A DNA stretch of 64,000 bases from Candidatus Formimonas warabiya (GTDB lineage Bacteria; Bacillota; Dehalobacteriia; Dehalobacteriales; Dehalobacteriaceae): contig NZ_CP017634.1 in NCBI RefSeq assembly GCF_002777255.1, positions 3,174,903-3,238,902 of the forward strand, written 5' to 3'. The notes beneath the pieces were generated by a model. The model was given only the letters and a program-made list of their open reading frames with translations, was not told the DNA's origin and did no database searches. Shown here piece after piece: positions 53,865 through 62,782 of this stretch. The translations under genes were made by a program, and so were the position numbers. Each line of letters begins with the position of its first letter. The stretch's first letter is position 1.

Positions 53865-54284
53865 CTATTCGCCCTTCACCCGCTTGATCTCTTCCTTCAG
53901 CCAGGGCTCGATCATCCCTACATCCATCAATGCCGCCAACTGGCTTGGATCATAAACCTTAATTTTCACCAGCCATCCTTTCCCATAGGGGTCCTCATTG
54001 ATCCTTTCCGGCTCAAATTCCAGGTCTTCATTATAGGCCGTGATTTCCCCATCCACCGGCGCCATCACCCGGCCCACCCATTTCCCCGATTCTACGGACA
54101 TAAACACCTGATCCTTGTGCACCTTTTTACCCGGCTCCACCACATCCGCAAAGACAAATTCTCCGGCCAAGCGGACGGCAAAGTCGGTCATGCCCAAAGT
54201 GACCTGGTCACCCTCGACTTTTTCCCAAAAATGGCTCCGATCATATTTGAGGTCATCCGGAAAATGATATCCTTCTATGTGCAT
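53865..54284 (-). CDS. GcvH-like lipoyl carrier protein
   Basis: A 139-residue biotinyl/lipoyl-domain protein similar to glycine cleavage H protein and to the LbpA carriers of sulfur-oxidation clusters. The likely lipoylated lysine is Lys68 in VESGKWVGRVMAP. FWEKVEGDQVTLGMTDFAVR at the start and DPYGKGWLVKI near residue 105 are the GcvH landmarks. No glycine decarboxylase (P, T) genes are nearby. It lies between CCG-domain and UroD-family genes, which suggests a carrier in a different C1 or redox process. It is the only lipoylation target in the window and a plausible client of the ligase/LipS operon at 6-10.7 kb. Confidence 0.86.
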   Translation of the reverse strand: MHIEGYHFPDDLKYDRSHFWEKVEGDQVTLGMTDFAVRLAGEFVFADVVEPGKKVHKDQVFMSVESGKWVGRVMAPVDGEITAYNEDLEFEPERINEDPYGKGWLVKIKVYDPSQLAALMDVGMIEPWLKEEIKRVKGE

Positions 54285-54288
54285 GGCC

Positions 54289-55467
54289 CTACACCTCTTT
54301 TCCCTTCTTTTTCAACGCTTTCCGTACTAATTCTGTAAGATCCCAGATCCGGATCTTCATTTTGTTTTTTCTGGCGGCATTGGATAAGGTGCGCTTGCAT
54401 TGCTGACAGCAGGAAACCAGGGTCTTTACCCCAAGGGCATTGACCTCTTCCAACCGGTTGAGGGCGATCTGTTCCGCTAAGCCCGGATTGGTTGCTTCTA
54501 AATTCCCCCCACCCCCGCAGCAGTTTGCCTCTTCCCGGTTCTTTTTCAACTCTTTCAATTGAATCCCCGGAATGGCTTTGATCACCTTTCTCGGGGCTTC
54601 AAAAACCCCTCCGTTTCGGCCTAAATCGCAGGGGTCGTGATAAGCAACCTCTTCCACCAGTTCATTGCATTCAATTTTGCGCTCTTCAATCAACTCCGCT
54701 AATAACTGGCTGGCATGCATCACCCGGAAGGGCAGGGCGGCACCTTCCAGCACCTGGGGCCAGAATTCGGTCATGGTCCGGTAACAAGAAGGACAGGTCG
54801 TTACTACTGTTTTTATGCCCAGGCTGCCTATATTTTTCACATTGGTTAAAATCATTTCTTTCCCTTTGTGATACTCGCCGCACCCCATCAAAGGAAAGCC
54901 GCAGCATTGTTCTTGCTCTCCCAGGAGGGAAAAATCGATTCCGCATGTTCTGAGAATTTCTACAAAGGACTGGGGAATGGTGGCTGCCGCCGGATAAAGG
55001 GAACCGGTACAACCAGGGAAATATAAAAGCTCAGACTTTTTACCGATATAGGACCGGTATTCCTGATCCAAAGCATTGAGCCAGATGGTCCGGGTCTCTT
55101 GGGCATCTCCTGTCACATTGCCCTGCTTTTGAATCGTGGCACTCATTTTTTGTACATGGGCCGGAAGCAGATTGCTCCGGGCAATTCCTTTTCTGGTTTC
55201 TCTCCAGACCTCCAGGGTATCGATATCCGTTGTGCAATCGGTCCGGCATTTCCCGCAAAAGGTACATTCAAAAATCCGCTGGATACCCTTTTTCTCCTCC
55301 CTGTTTTGGTTCACGAGAAGATCCCGGGCTATCTTGATCCGGGCCCGGGGCGCGGACGATTCCCAGCCCATGACCTGATAGACCGGGCAGTCGATGCGGC
55401 AATAGCCGCAGCGGGCGCAGACCAAAGTTTCTTTATCCAAGCCTTCAAAAAACTTTTTATGCTCCAT
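54289..55467 (-). CDS. CCG-domain iron-sulfur protein (GlcF/HdrD-like)
   Basis: A 392-residue cytoplasmic redox protein. Two 4Fe-4S motifs (CARCGYCRIDCP, CTFCGKCRTDC) lie in the first 85 residues. Two CCG domains follow: CCGFPLMGCG with YFPGCTGS near residues 155-195, and HDPCDLGR, NCCGGGGN and CCQQC near 275-370. CCG domains bind the noncubane or special clusters of heterodisulfide reductases, or hold 4Fe-4S clusters in glycolate oxidase. It starts two bases after the flavoprotein stop and is followed four bases later by the lipoyl carrier, so a flavoprotein-CCG-lipoate electron path is likely. Confidence 0.88.
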   Translation of the reverse strand: MEHKKFFEGLDKETLVCARCGYCRIDCPVYQVMGWESSAPRARIKIARDLLVNQNREEKKGIQRIFECTFCGKCRTDCTTDIDTLEVWRETRKGIARSNLLPAHVQKMSATIQKQGNVTGDAQETRTIWLNALDQEYRSYIGKKSELLYFPGCTGSLYPAAATIPQSFVEILRTCGIDFSLLGEQEQCCGFPLMGCGEYHKGKEMILTNVKNIGSLGIKTVVTTCPSCYRTMTEFWPQVLEGAALPFRVMHASQLLAELIEERKIECNELVEEVAYHDPCDLGRNGGVFEAPRKVIKAIPGIQLKELKKNREEANCCGGGGNLEATNPGLAEQIALNRLEEVNALGVKTLVSCCQQCKRTLSNAARKNKMKIRIWDLTELVRKALKKKGKEV

Positions 55468-55469
55468 TT

Positions 55470-56909
55470 CTATCTCCCCCTGCCGATGCCAAGAACACCG
55501 CTTATTAAGTTTGCGCTTCCCGTTCCCAGGCCAAAAAGCCGGGGATTTAACACTTTGGGCGGGTCGAGAACCTTCCCCGGATTCACAATACCCAGAGGAT
55601 CCAGCATTTTCTTATGTTCTTTCATGCTCTGGATCCGGTCCTGGTCATAAGCTCTTGTTAAGTAGAGGGAATTCCATGCCCCGAAGCCATAGGGCCTTCC
55701 GCCCAGGCCCAGGGCAGCGTCATAGATTTTTTTCGTCTTGGCCATCAAAAACAAATACTCCAGTACTTTGGTCTCATCGGCATGATACATGACCAGGATG
55801 TTGATCCTCCCCCGGTCCAGAAGATGGCCGTAAACGGCGGCCCTTTGCCCCAAGGCGGCCAGTTGGGCACAGAAGTGGGCCAGTCTGGCACTGGGCAGGA
55901 GCACTTCCGCCGCCAGCAAAGTAGGCCCTCCCCGCTTGATTCTCATAGCCCGGAACCGGTCCGCCCACTCTGCATCGGCCGTCTCTTCGTCTACCCATTT
56001 GCCCTGGGTTTTCCCCATAAGATCCTTGACCATTTGCTCTCCCCGGTGCACCTGGGCTTGATTCCCTTGGTAGGTGACCAATAAGAGATTATTTTTTATG
56101 GGCGCATGATAACCCAATTGATCTAAAAACTCATGGAAATCCCCGTTGGACCAGTGCACATGATAGGGTGCATCTGGTCCGTCCCATTTATGCGTCATTT
56201 CCAGGGCCTCCTGGACCTGGGAGACCGTATCATACTCCAGGGCATAATTTTTCGTATATTCCGGAGCTTCCCGCACCTGAAACTCCAGTTCGCTGACAAT
56301 GCCCAGCGTGCCTTCCGAGCCGGCAAACCAGGAGAGAGGATATTCCCCCTCTTTCTCCGACCGGATGATCCTGCCCCCGGCCAGCACGAGTTGGGCAGAT
56401 TGTACCTGATCATGGAATCCGCCGTATTTGACGCTGCCAATGCCATATCCCTCCATATTGAACCAGCCCCCTGCCGTAGAAGCCTCGGCACTGCTGGGTA
56501 GGGAACAGGCCGTCAGTCCATATTCCATTAGCTCTTCATCGATTTTTTTCCATGACGTGCCGGGTAAGGCTTTTACCCATCGATTTTTCTCATCGATGTC
56601 CAGGATTCCTTTTAATCCTGTGGTGTCGAGAACAATTCCCCCTTTGACCGGCACGGCATTTAAGAAAGCTGTTGTAGCCCCTGCCCGTGCTGTCACAGGA
56701 ATCTTCTCCTCTAAAGCAATCTTCATCACGGCTACAATGTCATCCTGGGAAGTTGGCCGTACCACGATCTCCGGCGTATTTTGAAAAATCGTCCGGCTTA
56801 AAAAACCGGGGACCGGCGCTAAATCCCTGGCGTAAAAAGACCTTTCAAAGGCATCCGTGGTCACTTTATCTCCTAACAGCTCAGATAGTCTTTCTGCTGC
56901 TTTGGTCAC
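55470..56909 (-). CDS. FAD-linked oxidase, GlcD/D-lactate-dehydrogenase family
   Basis: A 479-residue flavoprotein of the FAD_binding_4 type. The FAD-binding half includes PVTARAGATTAFLNAVPVKG near residue 75 and SSAEASTAGGWFNMEGYGIG near 160, and the C-terminal half ends in the usual MLDPLGIVNPGKVL. It has no iron-sulfur motif of its own and depends on the CCG-domain neighbour. The GTG start overlaps the pterin-methyltransferase stop as GTGA, with GGGAGGGG upstream. It could oxidise a 2-hydroxy acid, or feed electrons to or from the lipoyl carrier. Confidence 0.85.
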   Translation of the reverse strand: MTKAAERLSELLGDKVTTDAFERSFYARDLAPVPGFLSRTIFQNTPEIVVRPTSQDDIVAVMKIALEEKIPVTARAGATTAFLNAVPVKGGIVLDTTGLKGILDIDEKNRWVKALPGTSWKKIDEELMEYGLTACSLPSSAEASTAGGWFNMEGYGIGSVKYGGFHDQVQSAQLVLAGGRIIRSEKEGEYPLSWFAGSEGTLGIVSELEFQVREAPEYTKNYALEYDTVSQVQEALEMTHKWDGPDAPYHVHWSNGDFHEFLDQLGYHAPIKNNLLLVTYQGNQAQVHRGEQMVKDLMGKTQGKWVDEETADAEWADRFRAMRIKRGGPTLLAAEVLLPSARLAHFCAQLAALGQRAAVYGHLLDRGRINILVMYHADETKVLEYLFLMAKTKKIYDAALGLGGRPYGFGAWNSLYLTRAYDQDRIQSMKEHKKMLDPLGIVNPGKVLDPPKVLNPRLFGLGTGSANLISGVLGIGRGR

Positions 56910-57823
56910 TCGTTCCCCTCCCTCCCACTCCCGTGCGCAAATGAATGACCGGTCATTTTGCTTCTAACATGCCGATAGTGGTCAAAAAATTCCTTGCCGT
57001 AAGGATCAAACCCCATTAAGAATTTGAGAATTTTATTAAAATAATTAAATTGAGGGATGCCGGGATCAATCATGGCTACATCCAATCCCACGGCTACTGT
57101 AGCAATATAATAAATCAAATTAACCGCCTCCATGTCGGGAAGCATATATCCTGCATTGCTGGAGCCCAGTAAGGTGGCTACCCCCAGCTCTTCATGGATT
57201 ACTTGAATGGTTTCGAGGGTTGGCCGCAAACTGTCCGGCTTAACCCCAATGGGCAGGCAGACGCAGTCCATCATGATATCTTCCGGTGGAATCCCATATT
57301 TCCCCGCCTCATTGACAATCCGTCTGGCCACATAAAGCCTCTCCGCCACCGTTTCCGGAACCCCTTTTTCATACACGCAGGCCGTTCCTACCGCCGCACC
57401 ATGCTTGGCGATAATGGGCAAAAAAGTCTCTAAATTTTCCCATTCGCCGTTGATCACATTGCACATGGCCTTATAGGGATAGGCCGCCAAAGCAGCATCA
57501 ACTAATTTGGGGTCTCGGCAATCCACAGAAATGCAGCATCCTGTTTCACCGACAAGGGTTTCTACTGTTTTCACAAATAATTTTTCTTCGTCCAGGCACG
57601 GCTCCATCAACTGGATATTGACCACATAATGTCCTAACGACACGCTTTCTCGGGCAAGCTTAACCAAATGAGTAAGGTCCTCTTTTTGCAATTGAGCAAT
57701 CACTTCCGGATTTTGAATCAGATAGCCCATTTGATCATTGACACAGAGGGTGGGACTCCCTTTTCCGAAAGGGATGATCCCGCCCGCGTATGACAACGCA
57801 CCCGGCCGACAATTTTTATCCAT
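56906..57823 (-). CDS. Pterin-binding methyltransferase (AcsE/MtrH-like)
   Basis: A 305-residue TIM-barrel protein of the methyltetrahydrofolate-binding type, which includes AcsE and the second methyltransferases of O- and N-demethylases. Landmarks are HYVVNIQLMEPCLDEE near residue 65, CCISVDCRDPKLVDAALAAY near 95, AMCNVINGEWE (the pterin Asn) and TLLGSSNAGYML near 215. First gene of the operon that includes the flavoprotein, CCG protein, lipoyl carrier and UroD-type protein. It probably moves a methyl group between a corrinoid or other donor and tetrahydrofolate. Confidence 0.85.
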   Translation of the reverse strand: MDKNCRPGALSYAGGIIPFGKGSPTLCVNDQMGYLIQNPEVIAQLQKEDLTHLVKLARESVSLGHYVVNIQLMEPCLDEEKLFVKTVETLVGETGCCISVDCRDPKLVDAALAAYPYKAMCNVINGEWENLETFLPIIAKHGAAVGTACVYEKGVPETVAERLYVARRIVNEAGKYGIPPEDIMMDCVCLPIGVKPDSLRPTLETIQVIHEELGVATLLGSSNAGYMLPDMEAVNLIYYIATVAVGLDVAMIDPGIPQFNYFNKILKFLMGFDPYGKEFFDHYRHVRSKMTGHSFAHGSGREGNE

Positions 57824-57842
57824 GGATGATCACCCTACTTTT

Positions 57843-58814
57843 TTATAACCACCAGTTATGATCAAAAGCGTGCATCTTTAACCTTTCTATGGCCTCTTTA
57901 GGCAGAGGGCCTTGATCGGAGACAGCCGTATTTACCGGCACCCATTTGGGATTTCTCATGCCCACAATCACCGTGGAAACAGCTTCGTGACTTAAACAAA
58001 AGCGTAAAGCTCCTTCCGCAATGGAACCGGCATACCCTTCATCCACCAGCCATTTCAAAGCCTGGCATTTTTCATAAGCCACTTTTTTGCGCTCGTCTTT
58101 AAAATAAGTTTCTAAAAAGCTGCCCTCAGGAAATACCGTATCCGGGCCGATTTTACCGGTTAAAGCCCCTTCATCCAAAGGACACCGGGCAATGATCCCG
58201 ACATGATGCTTCTGTGCGGCGGGTAAAATATCCTGATTCGGCTCTTGCTGGAAAATATTATAGACCACCTCACATACTTCAAAATCACCGGACTCCATGG
58301 CGGAGATGCCGTCATCCTGACTGTTGTAGGGGAAATTGATGGAAGCGCCGAAGGCCTTGATTTTCCCTTGTTCTTTGAGCAGGCGGGCCGCTTCTCTCCA
58401 TTCGTCACTCTCGGCCCAGCTGTTCACATAAACATGCATCAATTGCACATCCAGGCACTCCAGGCCCAATTGCTTCAGACTCTTTTCCGTACAGGCGATA
58501 ATCCATTCTTTGGGATAGGCTTCTTGGATGTCGCTGCCCAGTACGGCGGGAAACACATAATTTTTCGGCGGCACCTTGCTGGACACATAAATCTTTTCCG
58601 GGCGGCTCCGGATCACCTTTCCTACCAAATTCTCGCTGTTTTCATAGCCCAGGGCGGTATCGATAAAATTAACGCCCTGGTCAATGGCTAAGTTTAAGGA
58701 TTGGATGGCGGCTTCATCGTCCGCCCCTTTCCACCAGCCGCCCCCAATGCCCCAGGCGCCAAATCCGATCTCGGATACCTCAAAACCGGTTTTCCCTAAT
58801 TTGCGGTATTGCAC
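57843..58814 (-). CDS. Aldo/keto reductase
   Basis: NADPH-dependent oxidoreductase of 323 residues with the family tetrad: Asp in NFIDTALGYE (with Tyr), Lys in YVSSKVPP and His in LMHVYVN. The GTG at 58814 has GAGGGGG seven bases upstream and overlaps the ECF ATPase gene by 19 bases; a longer frame to 58862 would lie inside that gene. The last third (LRFCLSHEAVSTVIVGMRNP) shows the usual cofactor-binding Arg. Substrate unknown. It links the transporter genes to the methyltransferase operon. Confidence 0.84.
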   Translation of the reverse strand: MQYRKLGKTGFEVSEIGFGAWGIGGGWWKGADDEAAIQSLNLAIDQGVNFIDTALGYENSENLVGKVIRSRPEKIYVSSKVPPKNYVFPAVLGSDIQEAYPKEWIIACTEKSLKQLGLECLDVQLMHVYVNSWAESDEWREAARLLKEQGKIKAFGASINFPYNSQDDGISAMESGDFEVCEVVYNIFQQEPNQDILPAAQKHHVGIIARCPLDEGALTGKIGPDTVFPEGSFLETYFKDERKKVAYEKCQALKWLVDEGYAGSIAEGALRFCLSHEAVSTVIVGMRNPKWVPVNTAVSDQGPLPKEAIERLKMHAFDHNWWL

Positions 58815-59710
58815 TCTGATTCCCCCTCTTTCAATTTTTTCCCCAAAATCTTGGTCAGGCACGCGATTCCTTCTTCAATGGTTACCGGTATTTCATCCTT
58901 GGGCAGCTGAATCTCCCGGTCCAGATGCAGCAAATAGCCTAATTGGGCCACCTGGGGAGGATAAACCCCTTTCGCCAACAATAAATCCACTTTTTGGAAA
59001 AATTGCCGGGGCGGCTCATCTAATAAAATGCAGCCGTCATCAATTAAGATCACCCGGTCCGCAAATTTCATGATTTCGTCTGCCCGGTGTTCCGCCAGCA
59101 CCACGGCCATATTCTGGGATTGACGCAGCTTTTCAATCACTTCGAACACTTCCAGCTTGCCCATGGGATCCACCTGAGATGTGGGTTCATCCAAAACCAG
59201 AATATCCGGCTTGGAAATGAGCGAGGCGGCAATCGCCACTCTTTGTTTTTGTCCTCCCGATAAGTCAGTGGGGGGCTTTTTTAAAAATTCTGGAGACAGA
59301 TTCACTTCTTTTAAGGTCCATTCCAGCCGGTTTTTGATCTCATCGATGGAGAGGCCCATATTTTCCGCACCAAAAACGATTTCTTCTTCTACCGTGCCCC
59401 GAATAAATTGGGAATCGGGGTCCTGAAAAACCATGCCTACTTTGCGGGCACATTCGTGGATCTTTTTCTCAAAAGTATCCAGGCTGCCTGCCACAATTAC
59501 CTTCCCTTTCATGCGTCCATTGAACCGATTGGGAATCAAACTATTGAAACACCGGCATAAGGTGGTCTTTCCCGCACCATTTTGGCCCATAATGCCAATA
59601 AACTCGCCCTTTTTCAGTTTTAAATTGATGTTTTTCAGGGACCAGATTTCCTTCTCTTGATTATCCTTATACATCCAGGATAAATTCTCAATTTCCACGG
59701 CATATTCCAA
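58796..59710 (-). CDS. ECF transporter ATPase (second system, first ATPase)
   Basis: A 304-residue ABC ATPase of the EcfA/CbiO type: GQNGAGKTTL near residue 42, the Q-loop VFQDPDSQFIRG, LSGGQKQR and ILVLDEPTS near 165. The EcfA-specific C-terminal extension is present. Upstream are a second ATPase and the T component. It overlaps the aldo/keto reductase start by 19 bases. Together these form a five-gene transporter. Confidence 0.9.
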   Translation of the reverse strand: MEYAVEIENLSWMYKDNQEKEIWSLKNINLKLKKGEFIGIMGQNGAGKTTLCRCFNSLIPNRFNGRMKGKVIVAGSLDTFEKKIHECARKVGMVFQDPDSQFIRGTVEEEIVFGAENMGLSIDEIKNRLEWTLKEVNLSPEFLKKPPTDLSGGQKQRVAIAASLISKPDILVLDEPTSQVDPMGKLEVFEVIEKLRQSQNMAVVLAEHRADEIMKFADRVILIDDGCILLDEPPRQFFQKVDLLLAKGVYPPQVAQLGYLLHLDREIQLPKDEIPVTIEEGIACLTKILGKKLKEGESECNTAN

Positions 59711-59729
59711 GACAGCCCACCTCCTCTGC

Positions 59730-60572
59730 TCAACCTACTTTTAAGTCTTGATACTCTTTCTTAATTTCTGCATAAAGTTCGTTTACTTTCAGGATATCGG
59801 GCCTGATTCCCAAAGAGCCTAACTGCAAAGCCAGCTGGGTGATCTGGGGAGGCGTGACAAAAGCCTCCTGCAACTTTTCCACTTGGGTGAATACCTGGGT
59901 GGACAGGCCGTCCAGCAGTACTTTGCCGTCATTGACGACAACGGTGCGCTGGGCAAATTCCGTCGTAAAACGCATTTCGTGGGTAATAAAAATAATGGTT
60001 TTATTTTCTTCTTTATTTAAGCGTTCAAAAATCTCCATAAATTGATAGGCCCTTTTGAAATCCTGACCCGTGGTAGGTTCATCGACAATCAAGACACTGG
60101 GGTTTAGGGACAGGACGGCGGCAATGGCCACCCGTTGTTTTTCCCCGGTGGTGAGAAAAAAGGGATATTCCTCAATCTTATCCAGCAGGCCTACCGTGTC
60201 CAGCACTTCCTCCACCCTTTTTTTGATCACGTCCGGCGGCACCTTGGCCAGTTTTAGGCCAAAAGAGACCTCATCACGTACGCTGCGGCAGAAGAGCTGC
60301 AAGCTGGGATTCTGATAGACATAGCCCACTTTCTGGGCCAGCTGTCCCAAAGGCTGTTTCTTCACACTGATTCCTTCCACCAGCACATCGCCTACCGTCG
60401 GTTTCAGCAGGCCGTTGAAATGTTTGACCAATGTGGTCTTGCCGGAGCCGTTTTGCCCGACAATGGCCATCATTTCTCCCTCATAAATGTCTAAACTGGC
60501 CCCAAAGAGCGCTTTCGTACCGTCCGGATAGGTAAAATGTACATCTTGCACACTGATCAGGGGCTGCTTCAT
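59730..60572 (-). CDS. ECF transporter ATPase (second system, second ATPase)
   Basis: A 280-residue ABC ATPase with GQNGSGKTTLV, YVYQNPSLQLFCRSV and VLIVDEPTTG. The signature reads LTTGEKQR instead of LSGGQ, a substitution frequent in one EcfA of a pair. Start 60572 follows AAGGTGG; a TTG at 60596 is less likely. It lies 35 bases after ecfT and 19 before the other ATPase. Confidence 0.88.
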   Translation of the reverse strand: MKQPLISVQDVHFTYPDGTKALFGASLDIYEGEMMAIVGQNGSGKTTLVKHFNGLLKPTVGDVLVEGISVKKQPLGQLAQKVGYVYQNPSLQLFCRSVRDEVSFGLKLAKVPPDVIKKRVEEVLDTVGLLDKIEEYPFFLTTGEKQRVAIAAVLSLNPSVLIVDEPTTGQDFKRAYQFMEIFERLNKEENKTIIFITHEMRFTTEFAQRTVVVNDGKVLLDGLSTQVFTQVEKLQEAFVTPPQITQLALQLGSLGIRPDILKVNELYAEIKKEYQDLKVG

Positions 60573-60607
60573 TTTATTTCGCCCACCTTTCTTCAATCAG
60601 AATGTCT

Positions 60608-61507
60608 CTACAGCAAGTTCGTCCAAAAGCTGGGATCGGCAGGAATAAAGCGGATCACGTCTCCTAGTCCCGGAAGTCCTCTGGCAATGATCACAAAGAC
60701 TAATAAGCCCACGGAAAATACCATCAAGGCCTGGTCGTGGATCTTTACTTTGACCTCATGGCCGATGTACTCCGTCCGTTTATAGTCCGATGCTTTAAAG
60801 GTGGCCACATAGCCCCGGGAATCTGCCGCATCAGCCATTTCATCCGCCTTTTTCAGCTCAATCATAATCAGGGGGATCATCACCGCCACATAATACTTCA
60901 CCTTTTTAAAGACCCCCATACTGTCCAGATCCAGGCCCCGGGCTTTCTGGGCTTCAATGATCTGCATGGCGTCATAATAAAATGTGAAAAAGCACCTCAA
61001 GGCGGTAGAGATGGCCAGCCTGAGAAAATAGGGGATGCGCAGGCTCTTGAGGGCGATATTGATGTCCCGTTCGTCAATCACGGAAAAAACAAAGAGGACC
61101 CCAAAAATAGCTGACATCCAGCGGCACCACATGGTTACAGAGGCGATCAAATTTTCATAATGGTAGGTAAACCCGGAAAGCTTAAAAATTATATGTTCAT
61201 AGGGTGGCGTAATCCATACAGAGGGGAAAAAGGCAAAACTTAAAAAGAGAAAAAAGGTTAAGGTGACCAGAAAAGGGACAAATTTGACGGTATAGCTTCT
61301 CGGTACCTTTGCTACTTTGAAACAAATCAGGGCCGCAATAAAGAACCAAATATTGATAAAGGGATTGATGATAAAAAAAGGGACATTAAAAATCAAAATA
61401 ATAAATAGTCTGGTCAAGGGATGAAATACAGAAAACGCAGTCCATTTCGGGGTATATCCAAAGATTGTTTTCCGATATTCGCTGGAACCGGCCATTGATG
61501 CTTCCAC
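60608..61507 (-). CDS. ECF transporter transmembrane T component (second system)
   Basis: A 299-residue membrane protein with four to six hydrophobic segments and coupling helices containing EAQKARGLD and AADSRGYVAT, which match the EcfT Ala-Arg-Gly motifs. The GTG at 61507 has GGAGG seven bases upstream; the longer ATG-started frame at 61531 includes that site. About 220 bases separate it from the small membrane protein gene; that gap holds a hairpin at 61573-61606 and an eight-base inverted repeat (61621-61628/61649-61656). Confidence 0.86.
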   Translation of the reverse strand: MEASMAGSSEYRKTIFGYTPKWTAFSVFHPLTRLFIILIFNVPFFIINPFINIWFFIAALICFKVAKVPRSYTVKFVPFLVTLTFFLFLSFAFFPSVWITPPYEHIIFKLSGFTYHYENLIASVTMWCRWMSAIFGVLFVFSVIDERDINIALKSLRIPYFLRLAISTALRCFFTFYYDAMQIIEAQKARGLDLDSMGVFKKVKYYVAVMIPLIMIELKKADEMADAADSRGYVATFKASDYKRTEYIGHEVKVKIHDQALMVFSVGLLVFVIIARGLPGLGDVIRFIPADPSFWTNLL

Positions 61508-61572
61508 AAGCTTCCCTCCCAACTCATTCATTTCACATCATTTGGAGAAAATGATTCGTCATTAGAAAACTT

Positions 61573-61606
61573 GGCTTGCGCCTTCGCCAGAGGCTTGGCG
61601 CAAGCC
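61573..61606 (-). terminator. Hairpin between the small membrane protein gene and ecfT
   Basis: GGCTTGCGCC (61573-61582) pairs exactly with GGCGCAAGCC (61597-61606); on the minus strand it is followed by AAGTTTTCT. Likely an attenuator within the transporter operon. Confidence 0.5.
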
Positions 61607-61726
61607 CTAGTTGCACTTATACTTTCAACCTTTTGAAACTTATAAATTTTGAAAGTAGAACATAAACCTTAGCGGTATCTGTATCTGACTAATCATTTCT
61701 CTACTGGGCTGATGGATCCAGGTTGA

Positions 61727-61855
61727 TCATCCCGCTGCCTTGGGAATAATGACGGTAAAGACATAGGTGACCAGTCCTGTAGCTACTAAAGTAAACAAGG
61801 CACAAAAGATGATCGCTGCCATTGTCCAGGTGTTCAAACCTTTTGTATCTACCAT
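61727..61855 (-). CDS. Small single-span membrane protein of the second ECF operon
   Basis: A 42-residue frame with sequence MVDTKGLNTWTMAAIIFCAL followed by more hydrophobic residues (residues 12-38 are almost wholly apolar) and ending IPKAAG. AAGGAGAGGG lies before its ATG at 61855. It lies between the S and T genes of the ECF system. Small membrane proteins accompany some cobalt and nickel ECF systems (CbiN, NikN), but no such similarity is clear. It is below normal gene-calling length yet well supported by its ribosome-binding site and position. Confidence 0.7.
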   Translation of the reverse strand: MVDTKGLNTWTMAAIIFCALFTLVATGLVTYVFTVIIPKAAG

Positions 61856-61991
61856 GTGATCCCTCTCCTTAAAAATTATTTATTTAACTTATTAATTTAG
61901 TAAAGGGCCAATGATGAGAATACTCTTCAGAAAATCGTTTTTTGCCGAAATCTATGATTCTTATTAATCCGTAACCAGCAGAAGAGTCATC

Positions 61992-62606
61992 TTACGCGAC
62001 CCAACGATCAAAGGTATTGGGAACATATCCCCGAAAACGCATGATAAACGGGGACAGGACCCATAAGGCCAGCAGGCCCAGAATGGCTCTGCCAATAAAT
62101 TCTCCCCCAAACCAGCCCGGGAACACGGCAACCAGCCAGAATTTCGGGGCCGCTTGACCTAAGAGAACATACCAGGAGCTCCAGAAGGATCCAATTAAAC
62201 TATTGAGCAGGGCGCCAAAAATCAAAAACACGGCGATGCTCTTCAGATCCCGGGCCCGGGGATCACACTTGAAAAAGCGGAAGGCCAGCATCGGCAAAGC
62301 GATTTCAAAAATTGTACAAATTTGGAACAGCAGTACAATGGTAATGGGCAATCCGCCAATCACGTTGCCGATAATCATGCCAATGCAGGCACCCAGAATG
62401 CCCCAGACGCCGAACCAAAGCCCGGAAACCACATAAAGGCTCACAGCGATATTGAGACTAACAATAACGGCAGAAACCGAAAATCCCAGCATGGACAAAA
62501 CCTGTAAAACCGCAATAATCCCCGCCCAAATGGCACAAGTGATAATGTTGATCGTACTTGGAGTCGGAACTGTTTCCCGGGTTCTTTCCACGATTACTTC
62601 ACTCAT
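61992..62606 (-). CDS. ECF transporter S-like membrane protein (second system)
   Basis: A 204-residue membrane protein with six hydrophobic segments; VVSGLWFGVWGILGACIGMI near residue 58 and PGWFGGEFIGRAILG near 165 fit a substrate-specificity component. The AGGAGGT site lies eight bases before the ATG. First gene of the transporter, followed by the small membrane protein. Substrate unknown; the operon leads into methyltransferase and redox genes, so a C1-related or methylated compound is possible. Confidence 0.72.
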   Translation of the reverse strand: MSEVIVERTRETVPTPSTINIITCAIWAGIIAVLQVLSMLGFSVSAVIVSLNIAVSLYVVSGLWFGVWGILGACIGMIIGNVIGGLPITIVLLFQICTIFEIALPMLAFRFFKCDPRARDLKSIAVFLIFGALLNSLIGSFWSSWYVLLGQAAPKFWLVAVFPGWFGGEFIGRAILGLLALWVLSPFIMRFRGYVPNTFDRWVA

Positions 62607-62756
62607 TCACGGCACCTCCTAATAATTTTTCATAATTAGCAAGTTTACATGAAGTTTACCAGCCCCTGAACAGAGTATCCATCCCATGATTTTTTCCTTC
62701 GCCCATCCCCCCCTTAATCGTATTTTCCCTGCATCCCCCTTTCTTTTCTAAAATGA

Positions 62757-62776
62757 GACCGACCCCGTTGCCGGTC
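62757..62776 (-). terminator. Weak terminator after the formyltransferase-like gene
   Basis: GACCG (62757-62761) pairs with CGGTC (62772-62776); on the minus strand it is followed by TCATTTT. It lies just after the stop at 62783. The remaining bases up to the ECF S gene start contain nothing recognised. Confidence 0.45.
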
Positions 62777-62782
62777 CTTATT

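Noticed and set aside
53865..54284. Glycine cleavage system H protein in a gcv operon
   Set aside because: No gcvT or gcvP is present, the lysine context is ESGKWVG, and the neighbours are redox and methyltransferase genes.
53367..54338. 323-codon plus-strand frame antisense to the UroD-type and lipoyl-carrier genes
   Set aside because: It spans two well-supported minus-strand genes, has no family resemblance and no ribosome-binding site, and is explained as a mirror frame.
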